From: Neurospora crassa OR74A
Lineage: Eukaryota; Ascomycota; Sordariomycetes; Sordariales; Sordariaceae
Direction: 5' to 3'
NCBI RefSeq assembly: GCF_000182925.2
Contig: NC_026501.1
Span: 2,108,001-2,172,000, forward strand
Length of the DNA: 64,000 bases
Of this stretch, positions 1 to 11,125 are shown piece after piece (the stretch's first letter is position 1; each line of letters starts with the position of its first letter). A program made the translations under genes and the position numbers. The notes beneath the pieces are model-generated. The model did not search any database. It was not told the origin of the DNA and saw only the letters and a program-made list of their open reading frames with translations.

Positions 1-990
1 TCTCGCTCAGTAAGCCCCTGCGCACGCAATCTCCGTTCCACCACACCCCGAGAAAACATTCGCAGGATCATACGCTTGTCGAACAGAAATCCATCCATCT
101 TATTGGTCCTTCGCCTCCCATTCCACTGTCTTCCTTTGAGCACTACACACACCACCAGAAACGAAATTCATTCCACCAAGTCAAGGCTTAGCCATCTTAT
201 TCTCGTTCCATCCGACATCTCGAATTCCACCATCAAGTCCAAACAACGCTGTGATCGAACAACGCTGCGGGGTATCATCATGCATAAGTGCGGAACATAG
301 AATGCCCACAAACGCGGATATGCTAGCCGTAAACTCATCATCATAAAACATGAAAACGTCGACAAGGTCCATTGAAGGCATGCCGAGGGTGAAAACGGTC
401 CTTCCTAAAGTGTCATTGCCTTGATACCAGAGGGCCATCTGTGATTCGGGAGTGGATAACCAGCCTCCGTGAACCCGATTCAACGCTTGTGTGTTCAGCT
501 AACCACGAGGGCCACTTACTCATACAAAGCTTATTTCATGCGCTCGAAGGTCAGTTGACAACTGAGGCCAACTTACTGCTCGTAGGACGCTATTCCATGT
601 CCAGGAGGTTCGCCTGGCTGCTTGGCCAGTTTACCCATCCCAAACTGCTTTTTGTCAAAGGAGGTTCAATCTATCGATCTACTATTCCAAGACATGTTTT
701 AAGCCCACTTTTGGGCTGATATTTCCCATGAATAGAAAAAGTCAACCCCTAGACAGCTATGAATTTCTCAGGAGAAATTTTACCAGCACCACGGATGCAT
801 TCAACATCGTATGGAGCCTGCAATCGATTCAAGCGCAGCCGAAAAATGAACAAAACAAAACAGTTGAAAGAAGAGAAATAAGAAAAAAAAAAGACAAAAG
901 GAGAACGGACTAACCAGCTCAAGGAAAATAAAACGAACACTGGCAATGCTCGACACAAACTGACAGCGACATCGAACAAACCTCCAAAGT
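1..990. other. Intergenic, no gene recognised
   Basis: No convincing coding region. Both strands have open stretches of 90-100 codons, but they lack ATG starts and family motifs. The right end, from about 840, is purine-rich and is the 3' flank of the minus-strand ATPase gene that ends at 991. Confidence 0.5.
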
Positions 991-3900
991 CTAGGCAGCC
1001 ATAATGCTCCGGCCTCCGTCGGCGGTAGTCCTATTGCGGATACGCACTTTGAGCACGCCGTGGGCCAGCCGCTTAACCGTCGCAGGTGACACCGCCGAAG
1101 TGGGAGAGGCGAGTTTCTCGGTTCCACTCAAGGTGGCGATGGCAGAGGTTACGGTCTTCTGGTGTTGCTTGTCGCTAGCAGATTGCTGGCCTAATTTCAC
1201 TGACCCGGGCTGGACTTGCGAAGCGTCATTATCTGTCATTTCAGCGGTAGGCCGCTCGACGGCGTTGTTGGGTTGGTTTTGTGCATGAGGAATAGGGCCA
1301 GATCCAGCAACAGGCTTGGGTGCAGGTGTCGATGTAGACGGAGGTCGAGGAATAGCCTTCTGCACTCCTATAATTGCACTCGGTGCAAATACTAATGCTT
1401 CACCAACTCGCAAAGCTACAATTCTGGAGAAAAGCTCCATGGCAGGATCGCTATAGTCCAGAGCCAACGAGTTAACGCCAGTATTCTCGATACACGCATC
1501 ATCAGCCATGTTCTGGTTCATCGCCAAAGCCTTTTCCAACATCTTCCCGCCCTTGCTCACACCCGCCAAGTGTTTAGACAGGGCCCTCAACCAGTCGGGA
1601 CTGGTAAACCGATGCACGATTGTGACGCTGCATAGATCGAGGAGTTTTGGTGAGATGGTGGGCTCCTGGGTAGAGATGATGACTCGAGCTCCAAGATGAC
1701 GCTGGAGGCGGATGGTCTCAAGCAGACGGTCTGTTAAGGTACGACACTCAGCCGAACCAGTGTCCGAGCTCATGTATTTGTGAGCCTCATCAAGCGCAAT
1801 AACACGCCCGATGCTGTTGCAGTCCTGTTCCAGAAAGAGAGACAAGCAAATGTTGAACAATGAACAGGCCATCTCTGCGGTTACGCAGGGACAGGAAAGA
1901 TCGACAATAGTAAGCATACCAGGACGAGGGGTCCAGTCGTTGCCTCTGCTTGCCTTGGTCGATCTGTTGGATTTTGGTTCACGGCCATGTTCATATGCCT
2001 TGGCATGTTGCTCAACCATAAAGCTTTCCAGAGTGTCAAGCCGCTGTTTTAGCGGAGCGAGCTGTTGATCCGTAAGCTCTTGACGAAACATGTTGTGCTT
2101 AAAGGCGGTATAGTCGAAGGCGCCGTCCCTTTCTTGCTGCTCAATGCGCAAGTCACGTAGCACACGGTTGAGCACATGGAGGTACAGCGGCATGGAGGTA
2201 CCGGAGCTGACTGCCATCAGGTCAAGCATACGCCTGGTGTCCAGATCCGACTGGTTGAGGCGAAGCTCCTCGATCATGATGTTGGGGAATCTGCCATATA
2301 GCTTGCGCATTGTCCGGATATTTGTCGGTGGGCATAGCACGCGCACCTGGATCTTTGGATTAGAAGACAACCAGGCCACTTCGCAGGGGGATCCACCGGT
2401 GTCGGATATGAAAGTGTCATAATGAAACACAATTCCAGTCAGTGGATGCGGAAGAACGTTTGCCTCGCATGGCGTCATCGCATTCTCTAGCAGACAGGAG
2501 AGCGTGTGGCTCTTGCCGGAGCCTTGACTGCCACAAATGAAGAAGCTGGAAGGCGCTGCGATATTCCAGAACACGCGCGGATCCCGGTTGGCTGGCTCTT
2601 CCGATTCAAGGGAGCCAATATCTCCACCAAGCAAGCCGTGTTGAGTAAACGGTTTCTGACCACCGGCAGATTTGGCGATTGCGTTGGCGTACTTGCGGAC
2701 TGGCTCTGTGAAAAGCGGGGTGGTCGAAATCTCATTGAGTTCATCCAAGTCCAAGCGATGCTCAAGGAGACGCAAATGTGCCTTTGGGATAAGGTTTCCG
2801 TACTCACTTGTCGATTCGTAATCGCTGGTGGCATCGCTTTCCTCCTTACTACTACTTTCCTGGTCCGTACTAGCACTCTTGGATTCCGATCCGGTCGCCG
2901 ATGTTGAACGGCGGTCTCTGTTAGGTGTCATGGTGCTAGAGAGCATGGCTGAGACAGGATGGGAAGTAGGTTGTTGCTTGGTCGAGGCGGTACCGGGGCT
3001 CAACAACGTATGAGAAGCGCTCTGTTGGGTAGATGTAGTCGCCATGGGCAGACTGAATATGCCAAATGAAGACTGATTTGTGGTAGAAGTAGAAGTATTT
3101 GCAGAAGGCGTAGGCGTGGAGGGCTGCGAAGACAACCTGACCTGAGCAGTATTACCTCCAAAGGCGCCACCAGTAGTGTTGTTAGCTTTGAAGATGCTAG
3201 TTGCACCACTGTGAACGACACTGTTGTTGCCGAAGAGACTGATGGGATCTGGAGTCCCAAACAAAATTCCACCACCAGTGCTATTACCCCCAGAGGTGAG
3301 GCTAGGTGTATCGCTTATCTGCACACTCCTAGTTGCTTTAGAGTTGACGCCACTGTTGTTGCCGAAGAGACTGACGGGAGCTCCAAACAAACTTCCACCA
3401 CCAGTGCTATTGCTCTCAAAGGTGATGCTAGGTCTATCGCTTATCTGGACACTCCTAGTTGCGTTAGGGTTGACGCCACTGTTGTTGCCGAAGAGACTGA
3501 CGGGAGCTCCAAACAAACTTCCACCACCAGTGCTATTGCTCTCAAAGGTGATGCTAGGTCTATCGCTTATCTGGACACTCCTAGTTGCGTTAGGGTTGAC
3601 GCCACTGTTGTTGCCGAAGAGACTGGCGGGAGCTCTGGCTCCAAATAAACTTCCACCACCAGTGCTGCTGGTTCCGAATAGGCTTCCAGTGGTCTCCTTC
3701 GGCGTTGAGACAGCTGCCGTACCGTTGACGGCCCCAATTGTGCTTGATCCCAAAGTAGATGGATTGAAAACTTTCGTACCACTCAGAGACCCAGTGTATC
3801 TTCTATTTGCTTGATAATCTGCCAGTCTGAGTTCGTCTGCAGAGTACTTCTGGTAAGGTGGTGAAACGGAAATGTGCTGGAAAGATACGAACGAGTTCAC

Positions 3901-4020
3901 AGGTTGGCCACTAAACGAAACTTCCTGATGAGCAGAGGGGGCGTAAGGAATGGAGCCTGTGCCTGGCGGAGATGTCAACCTGGAGGGTTGCGCCTGAGCT
4001 GGAGGCGGTTTGAAAACCAT
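991..4020 (-). CDS. P-loop ATPase with FG-repeat (nucleoporin-like) N-terminus
   Basis: Single-exon gene of 1009 residues; ATG at 4020, TAG at 991. Residues 110-290 are a low-complexity region with repeated SLFG, SFG and AFG motifs separated by N/S/G/T-rich spacers, like GLFG-type nucleoporin repeats. It includes 42-residue tandem repeats encoded by exact 126-bp DNA repeats. Residues 290-410 are Ser/Thr-rich. The C-terminal half holds a P-loop NTPase: Walker A GSQGSGKS at 497-504, Walker B VIALDEAHKYM at 740-750, then VIISTQEPTISP at about 780-791, a layout like HerA/FtsK-type ATPases. The last 120 residues are disordered. I know no named fungal gene with this combination. The ATPase fold is well supported; the HerA-like assignment and any nuclear-pore link are inference from motifs. 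It is transcribed divergently from the response regulator at 6464. Confidence 0.88.
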   Translation of the reverse strand: MVFKPPPAQAQPSRLTSPPGTGSIPYAPSAHQEVSFSGQPVNSFVSFQHISVSPPYQKYSADELRLADYQANRRYTGSLSGTKVFNPSTLGSSTIGAVNGTAAVSTPKETTGSLFGTSSTGGGSLFGARAPASLFGNNSGVNPNATRSVQISDRPSITFESNSTGGGSLFGAPVSLFGNNSGVNPNATRSVQISDRPSITFESNSTGGGSLFGAPVSLFGNNSGVNSKATRSVQISDTPSLTSGGNSTGGGILFGTPDPISLFGNNSVVHSGATSIFKANNTTGGAFGGNTAQVRLSSQPSTPTPSANTSTSTTNQSSFGIFSLPMATTSTQQSASHTLLSPGTASTKQQPTSHPVSAMLSSTMTPNRDRRSTSATGSESKSASTDQESSSKEESDATSDYESTSEYGNLIPKAHLRLLEHRLDLDELNEISTTPLFTEPVRKYANAIAKSAGGQKPFTQHGLLGGDIGSLESEEPANRDPRVFWNIAAPSSFFICGSQGSGKSHTLSCLLENAMTPCEANVLPHPLTGIVFHYDTFISDTGGSPCEVAWLSSNPKIQVRVLCPPTNIRTMRKLYGRFPNIMIEELRLNQSDLDTRRMLDLMAVSSGTSMPLYLHVLNRVLRDLRIEQQERDGAFDYTAFKHNMFRQELTDQQLAPLKQRLDTLESFMVEQHAKAYEHGREPKSNRSTKASRGNDWTPRPGMLTIVDLSCPCVTAEMACSLFNICLSLFLEQDCNSIGRVIALDEAHKYMSSDTGSAECRTLTDRLLETIRLQRHLGARVIISTQEPTISPKLLDLCSVTIVHRFTSPDWLRALSKHLAGVSKGGKMLEKALAMNQNMADDACIENTGVNSLALDYSDPAMELFSRIVALRVGEALVFAPSAIIGVQKAIPRPPSTSTPAPKPVAGSGPIPHAQNQPNNAVERPTAEMTDNDASQVQPGSVKLGQQSASDKQHQKTVTSAIATLSGTEKLASPTSAVSPATVKRLAHGVLKVRIRNRTTADGGRSIMAA
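3229..3660 (-). repeat. 126-bp tandem repeats inside the FG-repeat ATPase gene
   Basis: Four repeat starts at 3229, 3361, 3487 and 3613 (spacing 132, 126 and 126 bp). The copies 3361-3486 and 3487-3612 are identical at every base on direct reading; the outer copies diverge. The spacing keeps the frame, so each unit adds 42 residues containing two SLFG motifs. Exact identity suggests recent duplication or homogenisation. The unit is shorter than the duplications that repeat-induced point mutation is known to act on in Neurospora. Confidence 0.95.
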
Positions 4021-6463
4021 CTTGATGATCGACGACCGCGATCCCGGTTCTTATAGCCGTGAAGATTTCAAAAGACGCCTAAATTGACAAAAGTGAGGCC
4101 GCGGGTGAGTGAAAGACGACTTGAACGAACAGCGCATGAGAAGGACGGTTAAAATGTACGCAGCCAGAGAAGAAGGGAACCCACATCAACAAACAGAATT
4201 GGATTTTGGTGTTGCCTGCGAGGACGCTGTGGGGCAAGTGGGAGCAATTGTGGGATGGTGAAGCGCGGCAGAATTTGCAGACCCAACGTTGGGTGTCCCA
4301 GGCAGCAATGAGTACACCTTCCTAAAGTAGGTATGTAATGTCATTGAACGGTGCAGATTAACCAAACCGCATATCGCTCTGTGAAGGCATTCAGAAAAAA
4401 ATAATGGAACAGAATACATTTCAGCTCAGCATGCTGCTGTGGTCCAGTTTTGGCACCGTTTTCTGTGTTGTACAAACCATCCATCCCATGTAGCGGGACG
4501 TTGTCGTCTGGTTCCTTGCACACTGCAAACAGGGCTGAATCGGGCGAGCGAGCGGGTACGGGTCGTTGCTCACAGATCTCCATGCCGGACATGCAAGTTT
4601 CTTGTTGCCCCTTTTTCTCTTTCATGCTGATCACCGTCTCAGGACTACCGGCTTTTTTCGAAGGAAAAAAAAAAAAAAAAAAAAAAAAAAAACACAGCAA
4701 ACGAGACGCTGTTTTTCTGAAAGAACGAACATCACAAAAAGCAAATCCCTGGGCTGGGATCTCGTCGGTATCCGTACTATCAATTACCTGTCTGCCCAAA
4801 CCTGCGGTGTGACCCAAGGGCCCGAGGCTAATTTTGCTCACTACACTATACAGGCAGTCTATCGAAATCTGCAACGCTAGTCCCCGGCCGCTCCGTGCCA
4901 AAGTGTCGTCACCGGTTGAGGCCGTCTTGGCCCTAGGCCGGACGCACATGAGAGGCCCGGTGGGGGGGAAATGAGACATTTGAGCCATCAGTCATTTGTG
5001 GTGAAATCGGGCAACAAACAACCCGACAGGAGACCTCCGGCTGGCCGCATCTCTGAGGAGGACCATCGAAGAATGGGCGAAAGAAAGCCAATAGCCACGG
5101 AAATCAACGCGCGGTACATTCTTCGCATTCTCATTACCTATCAGCGGTATGACAGACAACGACGTCGTGACGGCAAGGCTGGGGCTTTGTAGTACCCCAG
5201 GTCGAGTCTGCCGTGACTACCTATCTGAGTAGCTGAGGGGGTCGTTCGGGACATGATCATAGGCGGAGTTACTAGTACTATATTTCATGCTCCACTCCGA
5301 TCATCCGCTGCTGTTCAGGTTTTTTGCCAGATCACGACCATGGGTTTCAGGCTTCCAGCGAATGAAAGGCGGACGGCGGGCAACGGATGGCATGGCAATT
5401 GGGATGCTGCCATATGCTGCGGGGATGCACATCTTGCCTGTAGCTAGCCCGGACCGCGCTAGTACGTGCATTTCCCAATGCATCCTCCATTTCCGCCGTC
5501 ATTTCATGGCATTTCGTTGGCGCGTCAGACAACTGACTGAGGACAAGATATGATGAGATATGCTACCAGCCACTACCGGCCTATGGAAACGGCTTACACA
5601 CTGCTCACCAGTCGTACTAACAACGGAACACACACCAATTTCACTGACCTTGTCTGTTGCAAGTCGTAAGCTACCTAACGAACCGCAACTTCCACCCTGT
5701 GCGGATTGCAAACATGTCAATCCTGGCCGGGCAGCATGGGTCCCGACTATTAGTGCCATTGATTTAGAAACCCCCCGCCGTGAAAAAAAATGCACGCAGC
5801 CCAGACGGGCTGGACAGCAGTTGCAGACTGTTCTGGATCTGGGGATTCCACGACGATCGAACTGTTGCCAAGCATTTCCACTCCTTATCGATTTGCACAA
5901 GAGGGAGCGGGACGTCGGGAACCAACAGCAACCCCCCCCCCCCTCCCCTAGGGATGCCGATTGCGACCTTGCGAGCTTGCGAGCGATCCGTATAGAATTG
6001 AATTCCAAGTTTCTATCCTATCTATTCGCGCCCCGTAGCTACTTGGCTGGTAACTACTACGTCCCTACAGCCGCGCCTACCTCTAGCTACATACTCGCAT
6101 CCTCTCCGCACATGCTTCACACCTTGCAGCTTAGTCTTGCTTAGCAGCTTGTTGAATCAGACGACGGAAGTTGGGCACAAGGGCACCTCATCCGCCAGGT
6201 TTAGACAGAAGCATATTATACACAGCCGTCTGTTCATTCCTCCCGTTTTCGCCTCTCTCCTCCCCCTTTCTCTCTGTCGTTCCCTCGCTCCAGTCTTACC
6301 GACTTTTGCGTGCGGAGCTGTGCTGTGCTGTCCAGTTGGAACAGCCCTCCTCAAAACCACGGCCTCACCACAAACCCACTGCGTTGCTGCAGCTCGGCGG
6401 CCTCGACGGACTGCAGCTGTGCGTTGGGTCCTTGCGCTTTCACACACGCGTCTGCACGGCGGA
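4021..6463. other. Divergent intergenic region between ATPase and response-regulator genes
   Basis: Shared promoter space of 2.4 kb. It contains an A28 tract (4665-4692) and a C-rich run near 5936. Between about 6240 and 6460 it is pyrimidine-rich, as in long fungal 5' leaders. Open frames of 169-215 codons occur on both strands, but they are low-complexity (one reads the poly-A tract as poly-Phe), overlap one another, and carry no family motif. They may be leader uORFs at most. Confidence 0.5.
4665..4692. repeat. A28 homopolymer
   Basis: Uninterrupted run of 28 adenines on the plus strand in the ATPase/rrg-1 divergent intergenic region. No retroelement body is visible next to it. Confidence 0.95.
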
Positions 6464-9400
6464 ATGGTCGATCTCAAATCCAAGCTACGAGCCAGGCTTT
6501 CCAGGAGGAATTCCGGCATATCCTTGCTCACGTCCAGCAAGAGCTACAGCGGCACCGGCAACCATGGCAGCATCCACAGCCCTAACGACGACGCCAGGAG
6601 CGACAAAAACCTTGACTTGGAGAGCGTGCGACCAACGTCGTCAGTATCCGCTGATGCCATCACCGACGCAGGCGGAAGAGGAGGCCGGGAGCAAAAGCGG
6701 GTAGGAGGCGGAGAAGAAGCAGCTGGCGGTGCGGGAACGGGAGCGGGAGCTGGAGCCGCAAATGCTGCACCCGGAGAACACAAGGAAAAGGCATCGGGGT
6801 TTCTTGCTCTCTTGATCGGGGCGAGCCACAGCGCAAGGACAGGATCGCGACAAGCCACCTTTCCGAAACACGCTGCGCAAAGCATTCGGAGCGTTGACGA
6901 CGCCCGGCAAACAAGCGAGACCCCAGGTGCTATAACCGGCCAGCCGGGAGAGGACGGCAGACTGAAACAGTACGGGTCGAACACCGACGACATTAATGGT
7001 GACTGTCTTAGCACAGGCGGCAGCGGCGACAAAGACGAAAATGCGGATCTCCAACTCGTTCCCCCTGCGGTTGCGGATCCTGCCGGTGCTGGTGCTGGGT
7101 CTGGGCACGTTGGCAACAGCAGCAGCGCTCGTGCTGGCACTGACAATTACACCAGCAAGTGCGACACGGGAAGCCCCAACTCGAAAAGTGCCCAGCAGCA
7201 TGGCGTCAATGCTGCGCCTGCCGCGGCAGGAGGTGCTGCAACCAATGCAACCAGCGCTAAATCTGCCAGCGGCCAGCCACCCGCAAGCTCCGTAACGAAT
7301 CGCGCTGCCCCTGGTGCTGGCTCCGACTGGACACCCGCTAGCGATCTGCGGCGGGTCTCAATTAGCAGCGCAAGAGTTTCCAGCCTTGCCAGCATCCACG
7401 AGGATGATGACCTTGCGCATACCGCTGCCGGTGACGAACCTCTACCGCCTCCAACAACATCCACACTTGCCACAACAATTGATGCTGCTGCCACCCTTGA
7501 TGCCACCACCCCAACCAACCCCAATCCAAATCCCTTTGAAAATTCCCATCATCGACAGCTCGCTGACGCCGCTGCTCAATCTGCCACCCCTACCACCGCC
7601 GCTCCCGATATCGTGCGCAGGGTTCGTCTGATTGATTCGGCTGTAAATTCGTCGTCCTCTCAGCCTCCGACGCCTGCACCACTCGCTACATCTGCCGCTG
7701 CATCGCCGTCCATTGTCTCGTTCAATTCCGTCGCGCCTCTTTCGCCGACTGGTACCGTACCCCTTAGCCCAAGTGCAGAAACTCCATCAATCGCGCCCTT
7801 GCCCTTTTCGACCTCGACTCCTGCCAATCTTAATCTCAATCCGCCGTCTACAGATCCCACTGCCACCCCGGGTAGTCCTACCACCACCGCGCTCTCCACG
7901 TCGACCGCTCTCACGCGACCCTCGGTTCCACCGAGACGTCAGAGTCTTTTGCCCAGTCGCCAGACGACTCTCATTCGAACGCTCCTCGACGCGAACCAGA
8001 CCGATGAACTCGACACCGGCGCTAACACCAACGACCACCTCCTTCCTATAAGCGCCACCATGGTGATACGCAAGATCTGGGTCAAGCGGCCGGGTGGCTC
8101 CGCGACCCTGGTCACGATCAATGAAGAGGACTTGGTCGATGATGTGCGGGATTTGATCCTCAGAAAATACGCCAACTCCCTAGGTCGTCAATTTGACTCC
8201 CCCGATTTGATCCTGCGGATAGCCCCCAGGGAGTCGCAAAGACAGGAGCGGGTCTTGGGCCCAGAGGAGCCAATGGCCCGGACCTTGGATGCATATTTCC
8301 CCGGAGGCCAGACAGTGGATGAAGCCCTTGTCATCGACATCCCGCCCCGTCGCACACCAAAGGAATCACCCAGGACCGGCCCCCCGCATGTTCCTCACGG
8401 CTTGCCGACGTATTACGAAGAGACACATAGACCGTCGGAAGGAGGTACCGATTATTTTGGCCCTGGCGCTCTCGCTCATCTAGCCCCCGGCATCGGTGGT
8501 GGCCCTGTCATGACTGCCCCTGTTAATGGCCCCCCGCAGTCACATCCTCATACCATGTCCAATTTGGGACCAGGACACATCCCCCAGCTACCCTCCCCGG
8601 GAGGAACACGGCCCCGTCAGTACCGCGAACGGCCGGATCGTCCTCGCCTGGGTAGGCAACATACATCATCGCCCACGATTCTCAACGTAGTTGGAGCCGG
8701 AGGTCACGCCGCTACGATCGCAGTGTCTTCCGCAAATCATGGTATGCAGCAATCCTCCGTTTCCAAGGTTCAACGATCAAGGACTCATTCCATTGCCTCG
8801 TCAGAACAATCCACGACCGGTGCCGTTCCCGGTCCCCCGGCGTCAGCTCCGCATGCCCCTCATGTCCCTTCGGCACCGCCCTTGCCTACTCCGCCACCTG
8901 CTGCGCAAGAGCCTGTCCCGGCTATCCCAACACAGCATCCGGTCACTACTCCCCCAGCAAGAGTGGCCTCCCCTCGGCCTCCAACAGCAATGGCAACAAG
9001 AACCAAGAAAAAGAAAGCCACGCCAGACCACACACCTCTGCCAGCGGTAATGCTCAGTAGTGCCGTTCCACCAATCAATGTCTTGATTGTGGAAGACAAT
9101 ATCATTAATCTCAAACTCCTTGAGGCTTTCGTCAAGCGACTAAAGGTCCGGTGGCAGACCGCTATGAACGGCCGAGAAGCTGTCAACAAATGGCGCAAGG
9201 GAGGCTTTCACTTGGTGTTGATGGATATTCAGCTGCCCATCATGAGTGGCCTGGAAGCGACTAGGGAGATTCGAAGGCTCGAACGCATGAACTCGATTGG
9301 TGTGTTTTCCAACAGCAACAGCAATGGAGGGACCAATGGCGGCGAATCTGGCGGCGATCCTGACGTGATGCCCGAGGAAGACAAACTTGAAAATATAGAG

Positions 9401-9893
9401 CTGTTCAAGAGTCCCGTCATCATCGTAGCTCTCACGGCCAGTTCGCTGCAGAGTGACAGGCACGAGGCCCTGGCAGCGGGTTGCAATGATTTCTTGACCA
9501 AGGTAAGTCTTCCCTTGAACACGTTGGCCATTTATCTATTTTGCCACAGAGAGTGTCAAACAGTTGCTGATGGATGGCGTGATACAGCCCATTACCTACA
9601 TTTGGCTGGAACGCAAAGTCATGGAATGGGGCTGCATGCAAGCCCTTATCGACTTTGACGGTTGGCGGAAATGGAAAGATTTTGGGTCGAGCAATGGCGA
9701 GGACAAGAAGGACAATGCGTCTGCGGTCAAGGACAGCAGCGGGATGGCCTCCAAGAAAGCCGTCACCAGACCCAAGAGGAAACCGACTATGCAAAAGGAG
9801 GTCACAAGCCCACATCACCCAGCACAAGCGGCGCCGCCTTCAGAGGTGTCACATACCACCCAGACGAGTCAGACTTCGAGCGACGATAAGTGA
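6464..9893 (+). CDS. rrg-1: SSK1-type response regulator (RRG-1), HOG/OS MAPK pathway
   Basis: Two exons, 6464-9502 and 9588-9893 (85-bp intron, GTAAGT...ACAG), 1114 residues. I chose the ATG that gives MVDLKSKLRARLSRRNSG, the basic start typical of SSK1 proteins; the open frame runs further upstream but as low-complexity sequence. Residues 20-530 are disordered and A/S/T/P-rich. Residues 533-627 are a conserved folded block (MVIRKIWVKRPGG...). The receiver domain starts at about 870, with acidic residues E877-D878, phospho-acceptor D921 in LMDIQLP, ALTAS, and conserved K1013 at the end of exon 1. After splicing it runs into PITYIWLERKVMEW and ALIDFDGWRKWK, the SSK1 hallmark. A G/N/S-rich insertion sits before the ALTAS strand. 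In the known pathway, SSK1/RRG-1 receives phosphate from an HPt protein downstream of hybrid histidine kinases and controls the MAPKKK of the HOG/OS cascade (osmotic stress, phenylpyrrole fungicide sensitivity). Confidence 0.97.
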
Positions 9894-11125
9894 GGTGTTC
9901 GGCGCTGACTCTGACTGGCGTTCATCACTCTGCATTTTAGCTTTGGTTGGTCGTATCATATACCCTGCACCTGGCGGTCTCTTATCTTCTCTTCTGTATT
10001 ATTGTTCCGTTCTACAAGATGGAATTTTTGGAGGGAAACGACTTCGATCTCAAAATGGACGATGATGAGCGCCCGGGCTTTATTAATGGCTGGTACACAA
10101 CGATGCAACATGACGATAATACTCGTTCTTGATCGGTCATTTTGAACAAGGGACTGGTGGCCAGATCATTCGGACCATCGGTTCTTGGTTGAGATGCAAG
10201 AAGGGATCAAGTAAAGAACCAGTGAGGAGATGGAAGTCCCAGTTCAGCAATCGCACAGATTTAGGACCGTACCGTGGTCCACATCTCCTGATCTTTACCT
10301 GTCCTGTTTACTTTTGTTTTCAAAATTAGGGGGTTAGCGTGAAGTACACGAGGCATGCATACGAGGCGTCACAGCGGATCAGGTTCGCGAAGTTACCTAG
10401 TGTTGGCTTTTTTTTTGCAATATTTCTTTTCCCCTCTTCTACACCGGGACCATCCTGTTGGTCACCAAACACCACTAGTTCTTTTTGTTGGCGATATGAA
10501 CAAAAGAAGAAGTAATGTACACAGACTCAAAAGCTACATATGTCAGCTGCCTATTAAGTGAGCGGACGTTTTTTCTGCGTAGCTCAGGATTGGAGCAGAA
10601 ACAACATGGTCGAAAATGGAAGAGAACAGTTGAGAGTAAAGACATAAACTTGAGTTGCAACCAAAAGTACTCTGTGTGAGCAAATCGCCGATACCAGATC
10701 TAATATTGCCTCCAGTCCTTCTACAAGGAGGCGCAGTCTTCAACGTTTACATGATAGTATGTTGTCGTGACGAGTATTGATGAAGCCGCATCTGACGTTG
10801 ATTCTCAAGACAACTGACGAAGGGACATCCGAGGCAGTGACCCTAACCCTAGGCAAGCTCAGGGTGAGAGCAGTAAGCGTGAATCGCGCAAGACCCGCAA
10901 AGCATCGGATGGAACCAGGAATTGCGCCGACCCATTGGCTGGTCAAGCTCAGAGAGGGGATGGGGTGGGCCAGGCTCTGCCGGAGCTTGCCATCGACCGA
11001 ATGGGATGAGTCCAGCGCAATTGAATCCACCTTTGCCGAAAAATTTCCCGCTTTCCCTCACTGGGGACAACAAACCTCTTGTTTCCTCCCACCCAACCCT
11101 CCTCACCTCCCACACATTCTCCAAT
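9894..11125. other. Intergenic: rrg-1 3' flank and mS45 promoter
   Basis: No gene seen. The right end is C/T-rich and forms the mS45 leader. A telomere-like double CCCTAA motif lies at 10839-10853 (separate entry). Confidence 0.6.
10839..10853 (+). promoter_or_regulatory. Telomere-repeat-like (Tbf1-type) motif upstream of mS45
   Basis: The bases read GACCCTAACCCTAGG: two abutting CCCTAA/CCCTAG units about 275 bp upstream of the mS45 ATG at 11126. In several fungi, ACCCTAA-type sites bind Tbf1-family factors at ribosomal-protein and snoRNA promoters. The link to this mitoribosomal gene is inference. Confidence 0.35.

Noticed and set aside
4341-4988. 215-codon minus-strand open frame
   Set aside because: Contains a poly-Phe run from the A28 tract, starts without supporting context and shows no domain; chance frame in a promoter region.
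5560-6144. 194-codon plus-strand open frame upstream of rrg-1
   Set aside because: Low-complexity, overlapped by a 169-codon frame on the other strand, no motif; more likely leader or promoter sequence.
6137-6463. In-frame upstream extension of rrg-1 (109 codons)
   Set aside because: No ATG at its start and a C/T-rich leader composition; the MVDLKSKLRARLSRR start at 6464 matches the family's N-terminus.
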